NCBI RefSeq assembly: GCF_020037125.1
Contig: NZ_JAIQDG010000027.1
Coordinates: 1 to 64,000 of the forward strand
DNA: 64,000 nt
Reading direction: 5' to 3'
DNA from: Myxococcus sp. RHSTA-1-4
GTDB taxonomy: Bacteria; Myxococcota; Myxococcia; Myxococcales; Myxococcaceae
Part shown: positions 33,686 through 44,390 of the stretch, piece after piece
Layout of the letters: every line of letters begins with the position of its first letter
How positions within the stretch are numbered: the stretch's first letter is position 1
Made by a program: the position numbers and the translations under genes
Notes under the pieces: model-generated
What the model was told of the DNA's origin: nothing
Databases searched by the model: none
Seen by the model: only the letters and a program-made list of their open reading frames with translations

Positions 33686-35217
33686 CGCAACTCCACGGTG
33701 AGGCCTCCGAAGGTCATGTTGGCCCACTGGCCCCCATCACCCGCGTGTGTCATGGGGGCCTCCGCCAGCCCCACCGCCACCACCGCGCCGTCCCGGGCAT
33801 CCACGCCCAGCAGGTGGAAGTGCCGCTGGCTTCCGTCCATCGGCACGGTCCGCATCCGCGCCGTGGAGCCTTCCGCCGTGACGAGGGCCAGCAGCGGGCC
33901 CGCGCCCCGGCTGATGCTCATGCCGCCGCTCCAGCGGTCCCAGCCCGTCGCGCCCGCCGCGAGCAGCCCGTCATCCGTCCAGCGCAGCGCCGAGAAGTGG
34001 TCCGCGCGCTCCCCGCCCACGTAGCGCTCGTAGCGCAGGGCCCCGGTGCCGCGCGAGAGCACCGCCACGTAGCCGTCATACGGCGCCATCCTCACATCCG
34101 AGCCGGGGAACGGCGGGTAGTAGTCGATGCCGCCGCTGGCATCGAGGCGCACGGCGGTGCCGGCGATGGCGAGCTCCCCGCCCCTCGCGGCCAGGTCGAA
34201 CACGACGAACTCGGCCACGCCCTCGGGCTGGAAGGAGTGCGTCCCCTCGCGCTCGCCCGTGGCCGTGAAGGAGGTGAACGCGAACGGCTGGTGCTCGGTG
34301 TCCATGGGCGAGGTGACGTCCTCTCCGATGAGGCAGTCCATCCTCGGCGGCGCCTGGAAGATGTCGCTCGAGGCGAGGCACCGGAGCGTGTTCCACGTGC
34401 GGCCCACCACCACCGCGCCGTCGCCGCTCACCGCCAGCAGCGGCCGTTGGGGCGCCTCCCGCCAGCGGAACTCGTCATAGGCCCAGGCCACCGGCTCCAC
34501 CCGGTGCCGCCCGTCCACGAGACGCGTCCACTGCTCCGCGTAGCGCGACTCCAACCAGCGCAGCGCCATCACCCCGGACACCAGGTCCTTGGGAGGAATG
34601 TCCGGCCGCTCCTGCGGCTCGTCCACGAAGGAGAGGAAGGCCACGACGACGTCCTCGCCCCGGGCTTCGGTGCGGAGCCAGCCATCGGTGAGCGCATGCG
34701 CGGGGCGGGACTTCATGCGGAACGGCCGGGGAGGCAGGCCGGTGCCCAGGTCTCCCGCGGGCAGCGTCTCGGGCTGGGGCACTGGCTGGCGTGCCAGCAC
34801 GTCGCCCCCCGGTGACAGCCGGACGAGGTCATAGCCCCCGCGCTCCGCGCCGGTGCGCTCCACCCCCAGCGTCAGCTCCCCCGAGGGGTGCACCGTGAAG
34901 TCGCTGAAGTGCTCCCCGGGTGCCTCCTCCAGCGTCCACAGCACCTGGGAGGCCAGTGACCTGGCGACGAGCCTCCGCTTCGAGCCGAGCTGCTCGTCAC
35001 GCGTCGTCTCCAGGACATGGGCCGTGCCGCCGGACAGTCGCACCTTCAGCCCGCCCCACCCGGTGCGCGGATTCACATCGTGCGTCAGCGTGCCCTGACC
35101 GAAGACATGGGACAGCCCCGACGCGGGCACGGTGCAGCCCTGCTCACAGGGAGCCTCCATGTCCTGGCAGGCGGACATGAGCACACACAGCAGCGCACCG
35201 AGACGGACAGGCTTCAT
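33682..35217 (-). CDS. Unknown lipoprotein with propeller-like repeats, 511 aa
   Basis: A lipoprotein leader (LLCVLMSAC, Cys17) and a small cysteine cluster (CEQGC) open the protein. The remainder is beta-rich with repeated G-x-x-L/V-A-V-x-x-x-G segments (LLAVSGDGAVVVGRTW, LAIAGTAVRLDASGGIDYYP, ALRWTDDGLLAAGATGWD, HLLGVDARDGAVVAVGLAE), consistent with a beta-propeller, although no named repeat family is certain. Myxobacteria carry many secreted proteins of this kind. It faces the tetR gene and shares its stop codon bases. Confidence 0.65.
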   Translation of the reverse strand: MKPVRLGALLCVLMSACQDMEAPCEQGCTVPASGLSHVFGQGTLTHDVNPRTGWGGLKVRLSGGTAHVLETTRDEQLGSKRRLVARSLASQVLWTLEEAPGEHFSDFTVHPSGELTLGVERTGAERGGYDLVRLSPGGDVLARQPVPQPETLPAGDLGTGLPPRPFRMKSRPAHALTDGWLRTEARGEDVVVAFLSFVDEPQERPDIPPKDLVSGVMALRWLESRYAEQWTRLVDGRHRVEPVAWAYDEFRWREAPQRPLLAVSGDGAVVVGRTWNTLRCLASSDIFQAPPRMDCLIGEDVTSPMDTEHQPFAFTSFTATGEREGTHSFQPEGVAEFVVFDLAARGGELAIAGTAVRLDASGGIDYYPPFPGSDVRMAPYDGYVAVLSRGTGALRYERYVGGERADHFSALRWTDDGLLAAGATGWDRWSGGMSISRGAGPLLALVTAEGSTARMRTVPMDGSQRHFHLLGVDARDGAVVAVGLAEAPMTHAGDGGQWANMTFGGLTVELR

Positions 35218-35255
35218 GGACCGGATACGTAGCGCCCCTGGCGTCCTGGTTGCAC

Positions 35256-35270
35256 GCTGACACCGTCAGC
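35256..35270. promoter_or_regulatory. Inverted repeat in the divergent spacer before the M4 peptidase
   Basis: GCTGAC-acc-GTCAGC lies in the 159-bp region between the propeller-like lipoprotein gene and the M4 peptidase gene. The bases right of it (35285-35345) are the most A/T-rich locally and probably hold the promoter. Confidence 0.35.
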
Positions 35271-35376
35271 TCCTCCGGCTCGTCTGTCGGAAAAAGCCAC
35301 AAATACGCAACTTCCGCTCCAAAACCGAATTGCTCATGTATCCTTGAAGTCCCTCTTCTTCGGAAAGGTCGTGCGC

Positions 35377-37596
35377 GTGAGCAATCGATTGTTGAGGACG
35401 TTCTGCGCGGCGTGGGTTGGCGCCGGGCTCGTGGCCTGTGGCTCGGTGCAGCCGGAGTCGGAGCCGGCGAGCCAGGCGAAGGATGCGGACATCCAGGCCG
35501 CGTTGGCCCGCCTGCCCTCGGCCGAGGTGCTCGGCCGCCAGGGAGAGGTGCCCTACTTCATCAAGGGCGACCTGGGCCGGCTGTCCACGGCCACCGGCTC
35601 CGCGCAGAAGGCGCGCGAGGCTGGGGGCGAGGCCCGCGAGGCGCTGGGTGACATCGCCGCGGCCTTCCGCCTGCGCAATGACGAACTGGTCTTCCGGCGC
35701 TCCTCCGTGGACCCCCAGGGCCACCAGCACCTGCGCTTCCGTCAGCTCCTGAACGGCCTCCCCGTGGTGGGCTCCGAGCTCGTCATCCACGCGGACGCCC
35801 AGGGCTTCATCTACGCGGCCAACGGCACCGCCCGCGGCGCCCGGCCGGCGTCCACCGAGCCGAAGGTGGCCTCCGAGGCCGCGCTGAAGGCGGCCGAGCT
35901 GGGCTCCAGCGCGCTGCGCGCCACCGCCAGCGGCCCCGCCACCCTGGTCTACCTCTTCCCCGAGGGCTCCGATGAGCCGCGCCTGTCCTGGCAGGTGCGC
36001 ATCCTCGGCGAGCGCGAGGGCATGCCCGCCGACGACCTCGTCTACGTGGACGCGGAGCGCGGCGCCGTGCTGGCCGTCCACCCGCAGCTCCACTCGGCCC
36101 TCAACCGCCGCGTGTACACCGCCAACAACGGCAGCACCACGCCGGGCACGCTGGTCCGCAGTGAGGGCCAGGCTCCCACGGGCGACGCGCACGTGGACAT
36201 GAACTACGACCAGCTCGGCGTCACCTACAACTGCTACAACACGCTGTTCGGCCGCGACTCGTACGACAACGCGGGCGCGACGCTCATCAGCACCGTCCAC
36301 TACGGCAGCAACTACGTGAACGCCTACTGGGACGGCACGCAGATGGTGTACGGCGACGGCAACGGCGTGGACTCCATCGAGCTGGGCAAGGACCTGGACG
36401 TCACCGTCCACGAGCTGACCCACGCGGTGACGGACACCGAGTCGGACCTCATCTACTCGGGTGAGTCCGGCGGCCTCAACGAGTCCATGTCCGACATCTT
36501 CTCCGGCGTGTGCGAGAGCTGGACGCGCGGCTGGGCCACGGACGCGGACGTCTTCAAGGTGGGCGAGGACATCTGGACGCCGAACGTCGCGGGCGATGCG
36601 CTGCGCTACATGGACGACCCCGCCGCGGACGACGTCTCGCTGGACTTCTACGGCGACTACTCGTCGGGCGTGGACGTGCACTACAGCTCCGGCATCAGCA
36701 ACCTGGTGTTCTCGCTGCTGTCCAAGGGCGGCACGCACCCGCGCGGCAAGACGACCATCAACGTGACGGCCATCGGCCCGGAGAAGGCCGGCCGCATCTT
36801 CTACAAGGCCAACACGGACCTCTTCACGCCGAGCACCACCTTCGAGCAGGCGAAGACGTACACCGTCCAGGCCGCGCAGGCGCTCGGCTACGACGCGGCC
36901 ACGGTGCAGGCGGTGTCCGACGCGTGGCTCGCGGTGGGCGTGCCCCCGCCGCCGCCGGTGACGACGCCGCTGACCAACGGCGTGGCGATTACCGGCATCT
37001 CCGGCAGCTCGGGCAACAAGAAGTACTACACGCTCGAGGTGCCCGCCGGGCAGCCCAGCCTGAAGTTCGAGACCACCGGCGGCACGGGTGACGCGGACAT
37101 GTACGTGCGCTTCGGCAGCGTGCCGAACAGCAGCACCTACGACTGCCGCCCGTACACCAGCGGCAACACCGAGACGTGCTCCTTCACCAACCCGCAGGCG
37201 GGCACCTGGTACGTGATGCTGAACGGCTTCAGCGCGTACTCGGGCCTGTCGCTCAAGGGCACGTACTCGGGCGGTGGCGGCCCCGGCACGCCGGTGACGG
37301 AGACGGCCACCGGCACCGTGGCGCGGAACGAGAACGACAACTTCGGCCCGTACAACGTGGTGGCCGGCACCAGCTTCAGCGTGGTGATGACGGGCTCGGG
37401 CAACCCCAACCTGTACGTGCGCTTCGGCTCCGCTCCCACCACCAAGGCCTATGACTGCCGGCCGAACACGTCGGGGGCCTCGGAGACGTGCACGCTGACG
37501 GTGCCGGCCGGCCAGTCGTCCGCGTACGTCATGGTCCGTGGCGGCAGCTCGGGTACGGCGACGTACAACCTGACCATCAACTACACGCGGCCGTAG
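35377..37596 (+). CDS. Thermolysin-family (M4) peptidase with two PPC domains
   Basis: A 739-residue secreted protease. Start GTG 35377 has GGAAAGG 8 nt upstream and gives a lipoprotein-like leader LVACGS (Cys21); a TTG 11 codons upstream is the alternative. A propeptide (about 35-225) precedes the catalytic domain, with HELTH at 345-349, third zinc ligand E369 (GGLNESMSD) and the proton-shuttling H435 (DVHYSSG). The H349-E369 and E369-H435 spacings (20 and 66) match thermolysin. Two PPC (pre-peptidase C-terminal) domains end the protein (about 540-630 and 645-739); they are often cleaved off after secretion. Likely a predatory or nutritional protease. Confidence 0.93.
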   Translation: MSNRLLRTFCAAWVGAGLVACGSVQPESEPASQAKDADIQAALARLPSAEVLGRQGEVPYFIKGDLGRLSTATGSAQKAREAGGEAREALGDIAAAFRLRNDELVFRRSSVDPQGHQHLRFRQLLNGLPVVGSELVIHADAQGFIYAANGTARGARPASTEPKVASEAALKAAELGSSALRATASGPATLVYLFPEGSDEPRLSWQVRILGEREGMPADDLVYVDAERGAVLAVHPQLHSALNRRVYTANNGSTTPGTLVRSEGQAPTGDAHVDMNYDQLGVTYNCYNTLFGRDSYDNAGATLISTVHYGSNYVNAYWDGTQMVYGDGNGVDSIELGKDLDVTVHELTHAVTDTESDLIYSGESGGLNESMSDIFSGVCESWTRGWATDADVFKVGEDIWTPNVAGDALRYMDDPAADDVSLDFYGDYSSGVDVHYSSGISNLVFSLLSKGGTHPRGKTTINVTAIGPEKAGRIFYKANTDLFTPSTTFEQAKTYTVQAAQALGYDAATVQAVSDAWLAVGVPPPPPVTTPLTNGVAITGISGSSGNKKYYTLEVPAGQPSLKFETTGGTGDADMYVRFGSVPNSSTYDCRPYTSGNTETCSFTNPQAGTWYVMLNGFSAYSGLSLKGTYSGGGGPGTPVTETATGTVARNENDNFGPYNVVAGTSFSVVMTGSGNPNLYVRFGSAPTTKAYDCRPNTSGASETCTLTVPAGQSSAYVMVRGGSSGTATYNLTINYTRP

Positions 37597-37623
37597 TCGC
37601 GGCCAGCGGTGGTTTCAGCGCGG

Positions 37624-37653
37624 CGGGCGGCTTCCCCCACGGGAGGCCGCCCG
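37624..37653. terminator. Strong bidirectional terminator between M4 peptidase and NtrC-type regulator
   Basis: A 13-bp stem CGGGCGGCTTCCC / GGGAGGCCGCCCG with one G-U pair and a 4-nt loop, then T-rich TCGTGTTTCGT on the + strand. It lies in the 81-bp gap between convergent genes. Confidence 0.75.
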
Positions 37654-37677
37654 TCGTGTTTCGTGGGGCCGCCGCGC

Positions 37678-39033
<1,356 letters not shown>

Positions 39034-39038
39034 GGCTC

Positions 39039-40343
39039 TCAGCTCCCCTTCGATGGAATGGTGAGGCGGAACTCCGCGCCCCCGCCGTCATGGCCGCGGG
39101 CGCGCACCGTGCCGCCGTGCAGCTCGACGATGCGGCGGGTGATGGCCAGCCCCAGGCCGACGCCGCGCACCCTTCCGGTGACGAAGGGCTCGAAGATGCG
39201 CTCCTCCTCGCCCGCGGGGATGCCCGGCCCGTAGTCCCTCACGGTGAAGACGAGCGACCTCCCCTCCTGCTCCACGCGCGCCTCCACCCGCTGTCCCGCG
39301 GGGCTGGCCTGCACGGCGTTGCGCAGCACGTTCTCCAGCGCCTGCTGCATGCGCCCCGCGTCCAGCGCCCACTGCGTCCTCGCCGGAAGGTAGTGGGCGT
39401 CCACGCTCGCCTCGCCCGTGGCCTCCACCGCGGCGCGGAGCACGTCGTTCGGGTCCGCGTCCGCGCGGTGCAGCTCGCCGCTGCGCACGAAGGCCAGCAA
39501 GTCATTGAGGAGCTGCTCCAGGCGGACGGCCTCGCCCACGATGCGGTCCGCCTTGGGGTGGAGGGCCTCGTCCCGCTCCACGCGCTCGGCCAGGAGCTGC
39601 GCGTGTCCCTTGAGCGAGGCCAGCGGGTTGCGCAGCTCGTGGGCCAGCACCGCGGACATGGTGCCCAGGGCCGCCAGCCGGCGCCCCCGCTCCAACTCCT
39701 CCGACATGGCCTCGCGCTGCGCCTGCGAGCGGGTGAAGGCGAAGGCCAGCGCGAGGATGCCCACGCACGACACCACGGCCACGCCCAGCAGCCGCCGCGA
39801 GCGGGACTCGAGCTCCAGCGCGGTGAGCGGCTCGAACTCGTACGCGATGCGCAGCACGCGGCGCGGGTCCTGCGCGCGCTCTGCCTCCGCGGGGGGCGGA
39901 GGCACCACCGCGCGCACCTCACCGGGCGCGGGGGGCTGCGGCTCGGGGCGTGGCCTCCGCAGCCGATGCATGAGGCGGGCGCGGCCTCCGTCCAGCCGGA
40001 GCTGGGGGCCCGGCTCCGGGGTGATGTCTCCCACCGAGCCCTGACCGGCGGAGACCAGCACCCGCGAGTCTTCGAGGATTGCCACGAAGCGGAGCCCACC
40101 CGCCTGATGGGCCGCCAGGAAGGCGTCGAGCTCCGCCTGCGTCGGTGGACCTCTATCATTCCGGAAGGCCTCTATCCCGGCGCTCGTCAGGACGGTCGCC
40201 ATGCCACGAGCCACCAGGGAGTAGGCCTCCTGCGCCGTGCGGCGGCTGAAGAGCGCGGCGGACAGCAGCACCGCGCACATCAGCACCGCCGCCGCCCACG
40301 GCATCCAGGGACCGCGCGGACGCCACCGGCCCGCGCCGCTCAT
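39039..40343 (-). CDS. Sensor histidine kinase paired with the NtrC-type regulator
   Basis: A 434-residue kinase. Two membrane segments (14-33 and 185-203) enclose a 150-residue extracytoplasmic sensor with a proline-rich middle (RPRPEPQPPAPGEV). The dimerisation domain carries H235 in AVLAHELRNPLASLKGHAQLL, and the HATPase domain has the N (ALENVLRNAVQAS), G1 (DYGPGIP) and G2 (GVGLGL) boxes. ATG 40341-40343 has AGGAGGGG 6 nt upstream. It forms an operon with the regulator. The sensed signal is unknown; the linked efflux operon suggests a toxic or envelope-stress ligand. Confidence 0.92.
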   Translation of the reverse strand: MSGAGRWRPRGPWMPWAAAVLMCAVLLSAALFSRRTAQEAYSLVARGMATVLTSAGIEAFRNDRGPPTQAELDAFLAAHQAGGLRFVAILEDSRVLVSAGQGSVGDITPEPGPQLRLDGGRARLMHRLRRPRPEPQPPAPGEVRAVVPPPPAEAERAQDPRRVLRIAYEFEPLTALELESRSRRLLGVAVVSCVGILALAFAFTRSQAQREAMSEELERGRRLAALGTMSAVLAHELRNPLASLKGHAQLLAERVERDEALHPKADRIVGEAVRLEQLLNDLLAFVRSGELHRADADPNDVLRAAVEATGEASVDAHYLPARTQWALDAGRMQQALENVLRNAVQASPAGQRVEARVEQEGRSLVFTVRDYGPGIPAGEEERIFEPFVTGRVRGVGLGLAITRRIVELHGGTVRARGHDGGGAEFRLTIPSKGS

Positions 40344-40409
40344 CGGTGCCCCTCCTCGGGGTGACTCCAGCTCCTGGGGACTGTCTCGCACACTGCGAAC
40401 TCTGCATGC

Positions 40410-40430
40410 GGAGTGCGGAATCCGCACTCC
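40410..40430. promoter_or_regulatory. Activator-binding palindrome 1 (UAS candidate)
   Basis: Perfect 10-bp inverted repeat GGAGTGCGGA-A-TCCGCACTCC with a one-base spacer, 67 bp upstream of the kinase start codon and about 340 bp from the -24 element. A further TGCGGA half-site adjoins it at 40407-40412. Confidence 0.8.
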
Positions 40431-40691
40431 CTTCCCACCGTGAACCACGGCCCGTGGGCTCCACCTCGCTCCGTCGTCTCCAACGTCATGTGCGGCTCTC
40501 CTGGGGAAGGAGCGCGACCCGGGGGCCGCAAGCAGGGAGGACGGGCGGGCGCACCGGCCCTCCGCCTCCGTCCGTTGTCCCCTGCCAGTGCAATCACGAG
40601 GCCCACGCGCCGGCCCAGTGCGGCGCCGCGCACGCGAGGGGGCTCCAGGGACGGCGCGCGACGCGCGACGCGGTGGTCCGCCGGGCCAACG

Positions 40692-40704
40692 TGCGGAATC
40701 CGCA
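40692..40704. promoter_or_regulatory. Activator-binding palindrome 2 (UAS candidate)
   Basis: TGCGGA-A-TCCGCA, identical to the core of palindrome 1, 64 bp upstream of the -24 GG. The spacing suits an enhancer-type site for an NtrC-family activator. Confidence 0.75.
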
Positions 40705-40767
40705 GTCAGGGTGCGGGCCTCGCAGCGGCGGAGGCAGCATGCCGCGTGATTTCGCTGGGTTGGCTGC

Positions 40768-40783
40768 TGGCAGGGCGCGTGCA
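40768..40783 (+). promoter_or_regulatory. Sigma-54 (-24/-12) promoter of the efflux operon
   Basis: TGGCAGGGCGCGTGCA at 40768-40783: GG (40769-40770) and GC (40781-40782) separated by exactly 10 bp, with two mismatches from the TGGCAC-N5-TTGCA consensus. It is 16 bp before the first ATG of the tolC gene, so either the leader is very short or translation starts at the ATG 40844. Confidence 0.7.
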
Positions 40784-40798
40784 AACGCTCCGTGCGGT

Positions 40799-42172
40799 AT
40801 GAGCAAGCTCCCGAGAGCGTGGTTCAAGAATCGGTCTCATCGGATGCTGGCCCTGGGCTTCCTCGGGCTGGCGGCGGCGCCGGAGGTGGCCCTGGCGCAG
40901 GCGGCGGAGGCCCAACCTCCGGTGGAGCTCCGGGCGCGGGCGGAGCAGCCGGTGCTGAGCGTCACCCTGGAAGAGGCCATCGCGCGGGCGATGAAGGTGA
41001 ATCCCCAGGTGGCGCAGGCGGCGGGCACGGTCACCACCTCCGCCGCGGCGGAGCGCAGCGCCTTCGGCGCCTATCTGCCGAGCCTGTCGGCGAACGCCAA
41101 TGGCTCGCTGGCGAGCACCCAGCGGCTCGACCCCACCACGGGCGCGGTGCTGTCGGGCTCCAATGACACGTACAGCGCGGGCCTGGCGGCCTCGTGGGAT
41201 GTCTTCACGGGAGGCCAGCGGAGCGCCACCCGCCGGCAGACACGCGCGCAGTCGAATGCCGCCGAGGCCCAGCTCATCGCGCAGCGCTCCACCGCGGTGC
41301 TCGACGTGCGGCGCTCCTTCTACGAGGTGCTGCGCGCGGAGGGACTGGAAGAGGTGGCCCGCTCCCGCATCGAGCGGGCGAAGCAGAACGCGGAGGCCGC
41401 GGAGCGGCGGCTGTCGGTGGGCTCGGCGACACGCTCGGACGTGCTGCGCTCTCGGCTCGAGCTGACGACGGCGCGCGAGTCCCTCCTCTCTGCGCAGACG
41501 CAGCGCACGTCGGCGGCGCTCGCGCTGGGGCGTCTCATCGGCGTGGACGGCCCGGTGGACGCGAAGCCGCTGGAGGACCTGGAGCCGAAGGCGCTGGCGC
41601 TCACGGAGGACGCGCTGGTGGACGAAATCACGGCATCGGCCCCGTCGGTGCTCGCGGCGGAGGCGGACCTGCGGGCCTCCGAGGCGGGCGTGGGCGCGGC
41701 GAAGTCGGAGTACCTGCCCACGGTGCGGCTGTCCGGAGGCTACGACTGGTTCAACCAGGACCTGGCCCTGACGGGCGGGCAGACGAGCTGGTCCGTGCGG
41801 CTGGGCCTCTCCTACCCCATCTTCGACGGCTTCCTGCGCGAGGAGCGCGTGGTGCGCGCGAAGACGCAGGCCTCGGTGTCACAGGTGGGGCTGGCGGACA
41901 CGCGGCGCGCGGTGCGCTCCAGCGTCGGGCAGTCGCTGAGCCAGCTCCGCCTCGCGTCGGAGCGCATCACCTTCGCCCAGGAGTCCGTGGAGGTGGCGAA
42001 GGAGGACGTGAAGGTGCAGCAGGAGCGCTACCGCCTGGGGGCCACCACCATCCTGGAGCTGCTGACGTCGCAGGAGAGCCTCGTCCAGGCGGAGATCGAC
42101 CTCGTCGCCGCCCGCTTCGACTACCAGCTTGCCCGCGCCGAGCTGGAGGCGCTGGCCGGGAGGCCGCTGTGA
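40799..42172 (+). CDS. TolC-family outer-membrane channel of the sigma-54 efflux operon
   Basis: About 457 residues. A signal peptide (LALGFLGLAAAPEVALAQA) precedes two TolC repeats, with strand/hairpin segments LAASWDVFTGGQRSATRRQ and LGLSYPIFDGFLREERVV and long helices between. ATG 40799 is used here; ATG 40844, 15 codons later, would give a more typical leader and a 50-nt 5' UTR from the predicted sigma-54 start. The stop overlaps the GTG start of the ATPase gene by 4 bp. Confidence 0.9.
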   Translation: MSKLPRAWFKNRSHRMLALGFLGLAAAPEVALAQAAEAQPPVELRARAEQPVLSVTLEEAIARAMKVNPQVAQAAGTVTTSAAAERSAFGAYLPSLSANANGSLASTQRLDPTTGAVLSGSNDTYSAGLAASWDVFTGGQRSATRRQTRAQSNAAEAQLIAQRSTAVLDVRRSFYEVLRAEGLEEVARSRIERAKQNAEAAERRLSVGSATRSDVLRSRLELTTARESLLSAQTQRTSAALALGRLIGVDGPVDAKPLEDLEPKALALTEDALVDEITASAPSVLAAEADLRASEAGVGAAKSEYLPTVRLSGGYDWFNQDLALTGGQTSWSVRLGLSYPIFDGFLREERVVRAKTQASVSQVGLADTRRAVRSSVGQSLSQLRLASERITFAQESVEVAKEDVKVQQERYRLGATTILELLTSQESLVQAEIDLVAARFDYQLARAELEALAGRPL

Positions 42173-42921
42173 GCACTTCCACGAACCCCCCGGCGGGAAC
42201 GGCCCCGGCACAGGCGGTGGGCCGGGACATCTCGGACGTGGTCATCCGCGTCGAGGGACTGCGCAAGGACTACAAGATGGGCTCGGAGGTGGTGCGCGCG
42301 CTGCGGGGCGTGGATGTCATCATCCGCCGCAACGAGTACGTGGCCGTCATGGGCCCGTCCGGCTCCGGCAAGTCCACCTTCATGAACCTCATCGGCTGCC
42401 TGGACGTGCCCACCGCCGGGCAGTACTGGCTCAACGGGCAGCCGGTGGCGGGCATGTCCGAGGCCGCGCTCGCGCGCATCCGCAACCGGGAGCTGGGCTT
42501 CGTCTTCCAGAGCTTCAACCTGCTGCCCCGAGCCTCCGCGCTGGACAACGTGGCGCTGCCGCTCATCTACGCGCGCGTGCCGAAGAAGGAGCGGCGCGAG
42601 CGCGCGGCGGCGATGCTGGAGAAGGTGGGCCTGGGCGAGCGCAAGGACCACCGGCCCAACGAGCTGTCCGGCGGCCAGCGCCAGCGCGTGGCCATTGCCC
42701 GCGCGCTGGTGACGCAGCCGGCGCTGCTGCTGGCGGACGAGCCGACGGGCGCGCTCGACAGCCGCACGGGCGAGGAGATCATGGCCCTCTTCGGCGAGCT
42801 TCACGCTCAGGGCCAGACGCTGATGCTGGTGACGCATGAGTCGGACATCGCGGCATATGCGCAGCGGGTGCTGTTCCTGAAGGACGGCGTCATCGAGCGA
42901 GACGAGCGGAAGCGGGACTGA
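42169..42921 (+). CDS. MacB/LolD-type ABC transporter ATPase (sigma-54 operon)
   Basis: A 250-residue ATPase starting with GTG inside the tolC stop. A Pro/Ala-rich N-terminal extension of about 20 residues precedes Walker A GPSGSGKST (62-70), signature LSGGQRQR (166-173), Walker B LLLADE (186-191) and the H-loop LVTHES. It is paralogous to the ATPase at 2.6-3.4 kb and powers the permease two genes downstream. Confidence 0.93.
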   Translation: MSTSTNPPAGTAPAQAVGRDISDVVIRVEGLRKDYKMGSEVVRALRGVDVIIRRNEYVAVMGPSGSGKSTFMNLIGCLDVPTAGQYWLNGQPVAGMSEAALARIRNRELGFVFQSFNLLPRASALDNVALPLIYARVPKKERRERAAAMLEKVGLGERKDHRPNELSGGQRQRVAIARALVTQPALLLADEPTGALDSRTGEEIMALFGELHAQGQTLMLVTHESDIAAYAQRVLFLKDGVIERDERKRD

Positions 42922-42966
42922 ATCGGTCCGCGCTCCCGCGCGGCGACCTGGAATTGGAGGAACGTC

Positions 42967-44376
42967 GTGAGCAAGACGAAGAAGTGGGTCATCTCGGGCG
43001 CCGTGGCGGTCCTGCTCGGAGCGGGGGGGGTGTACACCACCACGCGAGGTGGAGAGCCGCAGGCGCAGGAGCGCTCGGCCTCGGTGGCGGTGGTGGAGCG
43101 GCGGGACATGGAGGTGGTGGCGGAGTCCTCCGGACTCGTGGAGCCCCTTCGCGTGGTGGAGGTGAAGTCCAAGGCGTCCGGTGAAGTCCTCCGCGTCCAC
43201 TTCGACACCGGGGACAAGGTGGAGAAGGACGCGCTGCTGGCGGAGATCGACCCGCGGGACGTGCAGAACGCGCTGGCCCAGGCCCAGGCGGACGTGGAGT
43301 CCGCGCGGGTGAAGCTGAACACCACGGAGGCCCAGCGCCTGCGCCTGGAGGAGCTGCGCAAGTCCGGCTACGTCACCCAGCAGGAGTACGAGACGGCGGT
43401 GGACGCCGCCGCCACCGCGCGGGCGTCGAAGGTCCGTGCGGAGACGAACCTGCAGCTCGCCCGTGAGCGCAGCCGGGACGTCACCATCCGCGCGCCCATC
43501 GCCGGCACCCTGCTGGAGCGGCAGATCCAACCGGGGCTCATCATCGCCTCCGCCACGTCCAACGTGTCCGGCGGCACCACGCTCTTCAAGATGGCGGACC
43601 TGTCGGTGATGCAGGTGCGCGCCAAGGTGGACGAGACGGACGTGGGGCAGATCAAGCCCGGCCAGCGGGCGCGCGTGACGATGGAGGCGTACCCGGGCCG
43701 CACCTTCGTGGGCGAGGTGGTGAAGGTGGAGCCCCAGGCCGTAATCGAGCAGAACGTCACCCTCTTCCCGGTGCTCGTGCGGCTGGACAACTCCGAGGGG
43801 CTGCTGCGGCCGGGGATGAACTCGGAGGTATCCATCGAGATCTCCCGGCGGCGCGACGCCATCACCGTGCCGAACGCGGCGGTGGCGAGCCTGCGCGACG
43901 CCCGGTCCGCGGCGGCGGCCGTCGGCGTCTCGGAGGAGGCGGTGCGCGCGGTGATGCGGCCGGCGGGCGCGGGCGGTGCCGCACAGGGCGATGCCGCGGC
44001 GGGTGCCACCGGAGCCGGGGCGATGGGAACAATCGTGCCCGCCGCGGCCGGAGCCGGTGGAGGCTCGGGCCAGGGCAGTTGGGGCGGAAGCCGTGGTGGA
44101 CAGGGCGCGCGCGAAGGTCGGCAGGCCCCGGGAGACACGCGGCCGGGCATCGTCTTCGTGCAGGGCCCGAAGGGGCTGGAGCCCCGGCGCGTGGTGCTCG
44201 GGCTGAGTGACTGGGAGAGCTCGGAGGTGGTGAGCGGGCTGGAGCCTGGCGAGCAGGTGCTGCTCATCTCCGTCGCCCAGCTCAAGCAGCAACAGCAGCG
44301 GAGCAACGAGCGGATGCGCCAGATGGCGGGCGGAATGATGGGCGCGGGCGGCGCGCCCCGTGGCGGAGCGCGGTAG
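42967..44376 (+). CDS. HlyD/MacA-family adaptor with glycine-rich insert (sigma-54 operon)
   Basis: A 469-residue adaptor. GTG 42967 has GGAGG 6 nt upstream; the leader is a membrane anchor (WVISGAVAVLLGAGGVYTTT). Lipoyl halves (VKSKASGEVLRVHFDTGDKV and IRAPIAGTLLERQIQPG), a helical hairpin and barrel domains with LVRLDNSEGLLRPGMNSEVSI follow. About 60 residues (335-395) are nearly all G, A, S and Q, an insertion between barrel and membrane-proximal domains that is not typical of MacA. The C-terminus is a Met/Gly-rich tail. It lies between the ATPase and permease genes. Confidence 0.9.
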   Translation: MSKTKKWVISGAVAVLLGAGGVYTTTRGGEPQAQERSASVAVVERRDMEVVAESSGLVEPLRVVEVKSKASGEVLRVHFDTGDKVEKDALLAEIDPRDVQNALAQAQADVESARVKLNTTEAQRLRLEELRKSGYVTQQEYETAVDAAATARASKVRAETNLQLARERSRDVTIRAPIAGTLLERQIQPGLIIASATSNVSGGTTLFKMADLSVMQVRAKVDETDVGQIKPGQRARVTMEAYPGRTFVGEVVKVEPQAVIEQNVTLFPVLVRLDNSEGLLRPGMNSEVSIEISRRRDAITVPNAAVASLRDARSAAAAVGVSEEAVRAVMRPAGAGGAAQGDAAAGATGAGAMGTIVPAAAGAGGGSGQGSWGGSRGGQGAREGRQAPGDTRPGIVFVQGPKGLEPRRVVLGLSDWESSEVVSGLEPGEQVLLISVAQLKQQQQRSNERMRQMAGGMMGAGGAPRGGAR

Positions 44377-44390
44377 AGGGAGGCCAGGTC

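Larger units (their letters stand above)
40344..40798. promoter_or_regulatory. 455-bp divergent control region, kinase/regulator and efflux operon
   Basis: No convincing gene (a 129-codon + strand frame at 40413-40802 has biased but non-coding-like composition). The region holds two strong TGCGGA-A-TCCGCA palindromes, extra half-sites (TCGCA-cac-TGCGA at 40386-40398, TGCGGA at 40407-40412, a weak one near 40710-40725) and a sigma-54 promoter at the efflux end. Confidence 0.8.

Noticed and set aside
40760..40775. Alternative sigma-54 site starting at TTGGCTGC
   Set aside because: The base pair 10 nt after its GG is not GC.
40413..40802. A 129-codon + strand ORF in the kinase/efflux spacer
   Set aside because: It covers the palindromes and sigma-54 element, has no ribosome-binding site and its composition is that of random GC-rich DNA.
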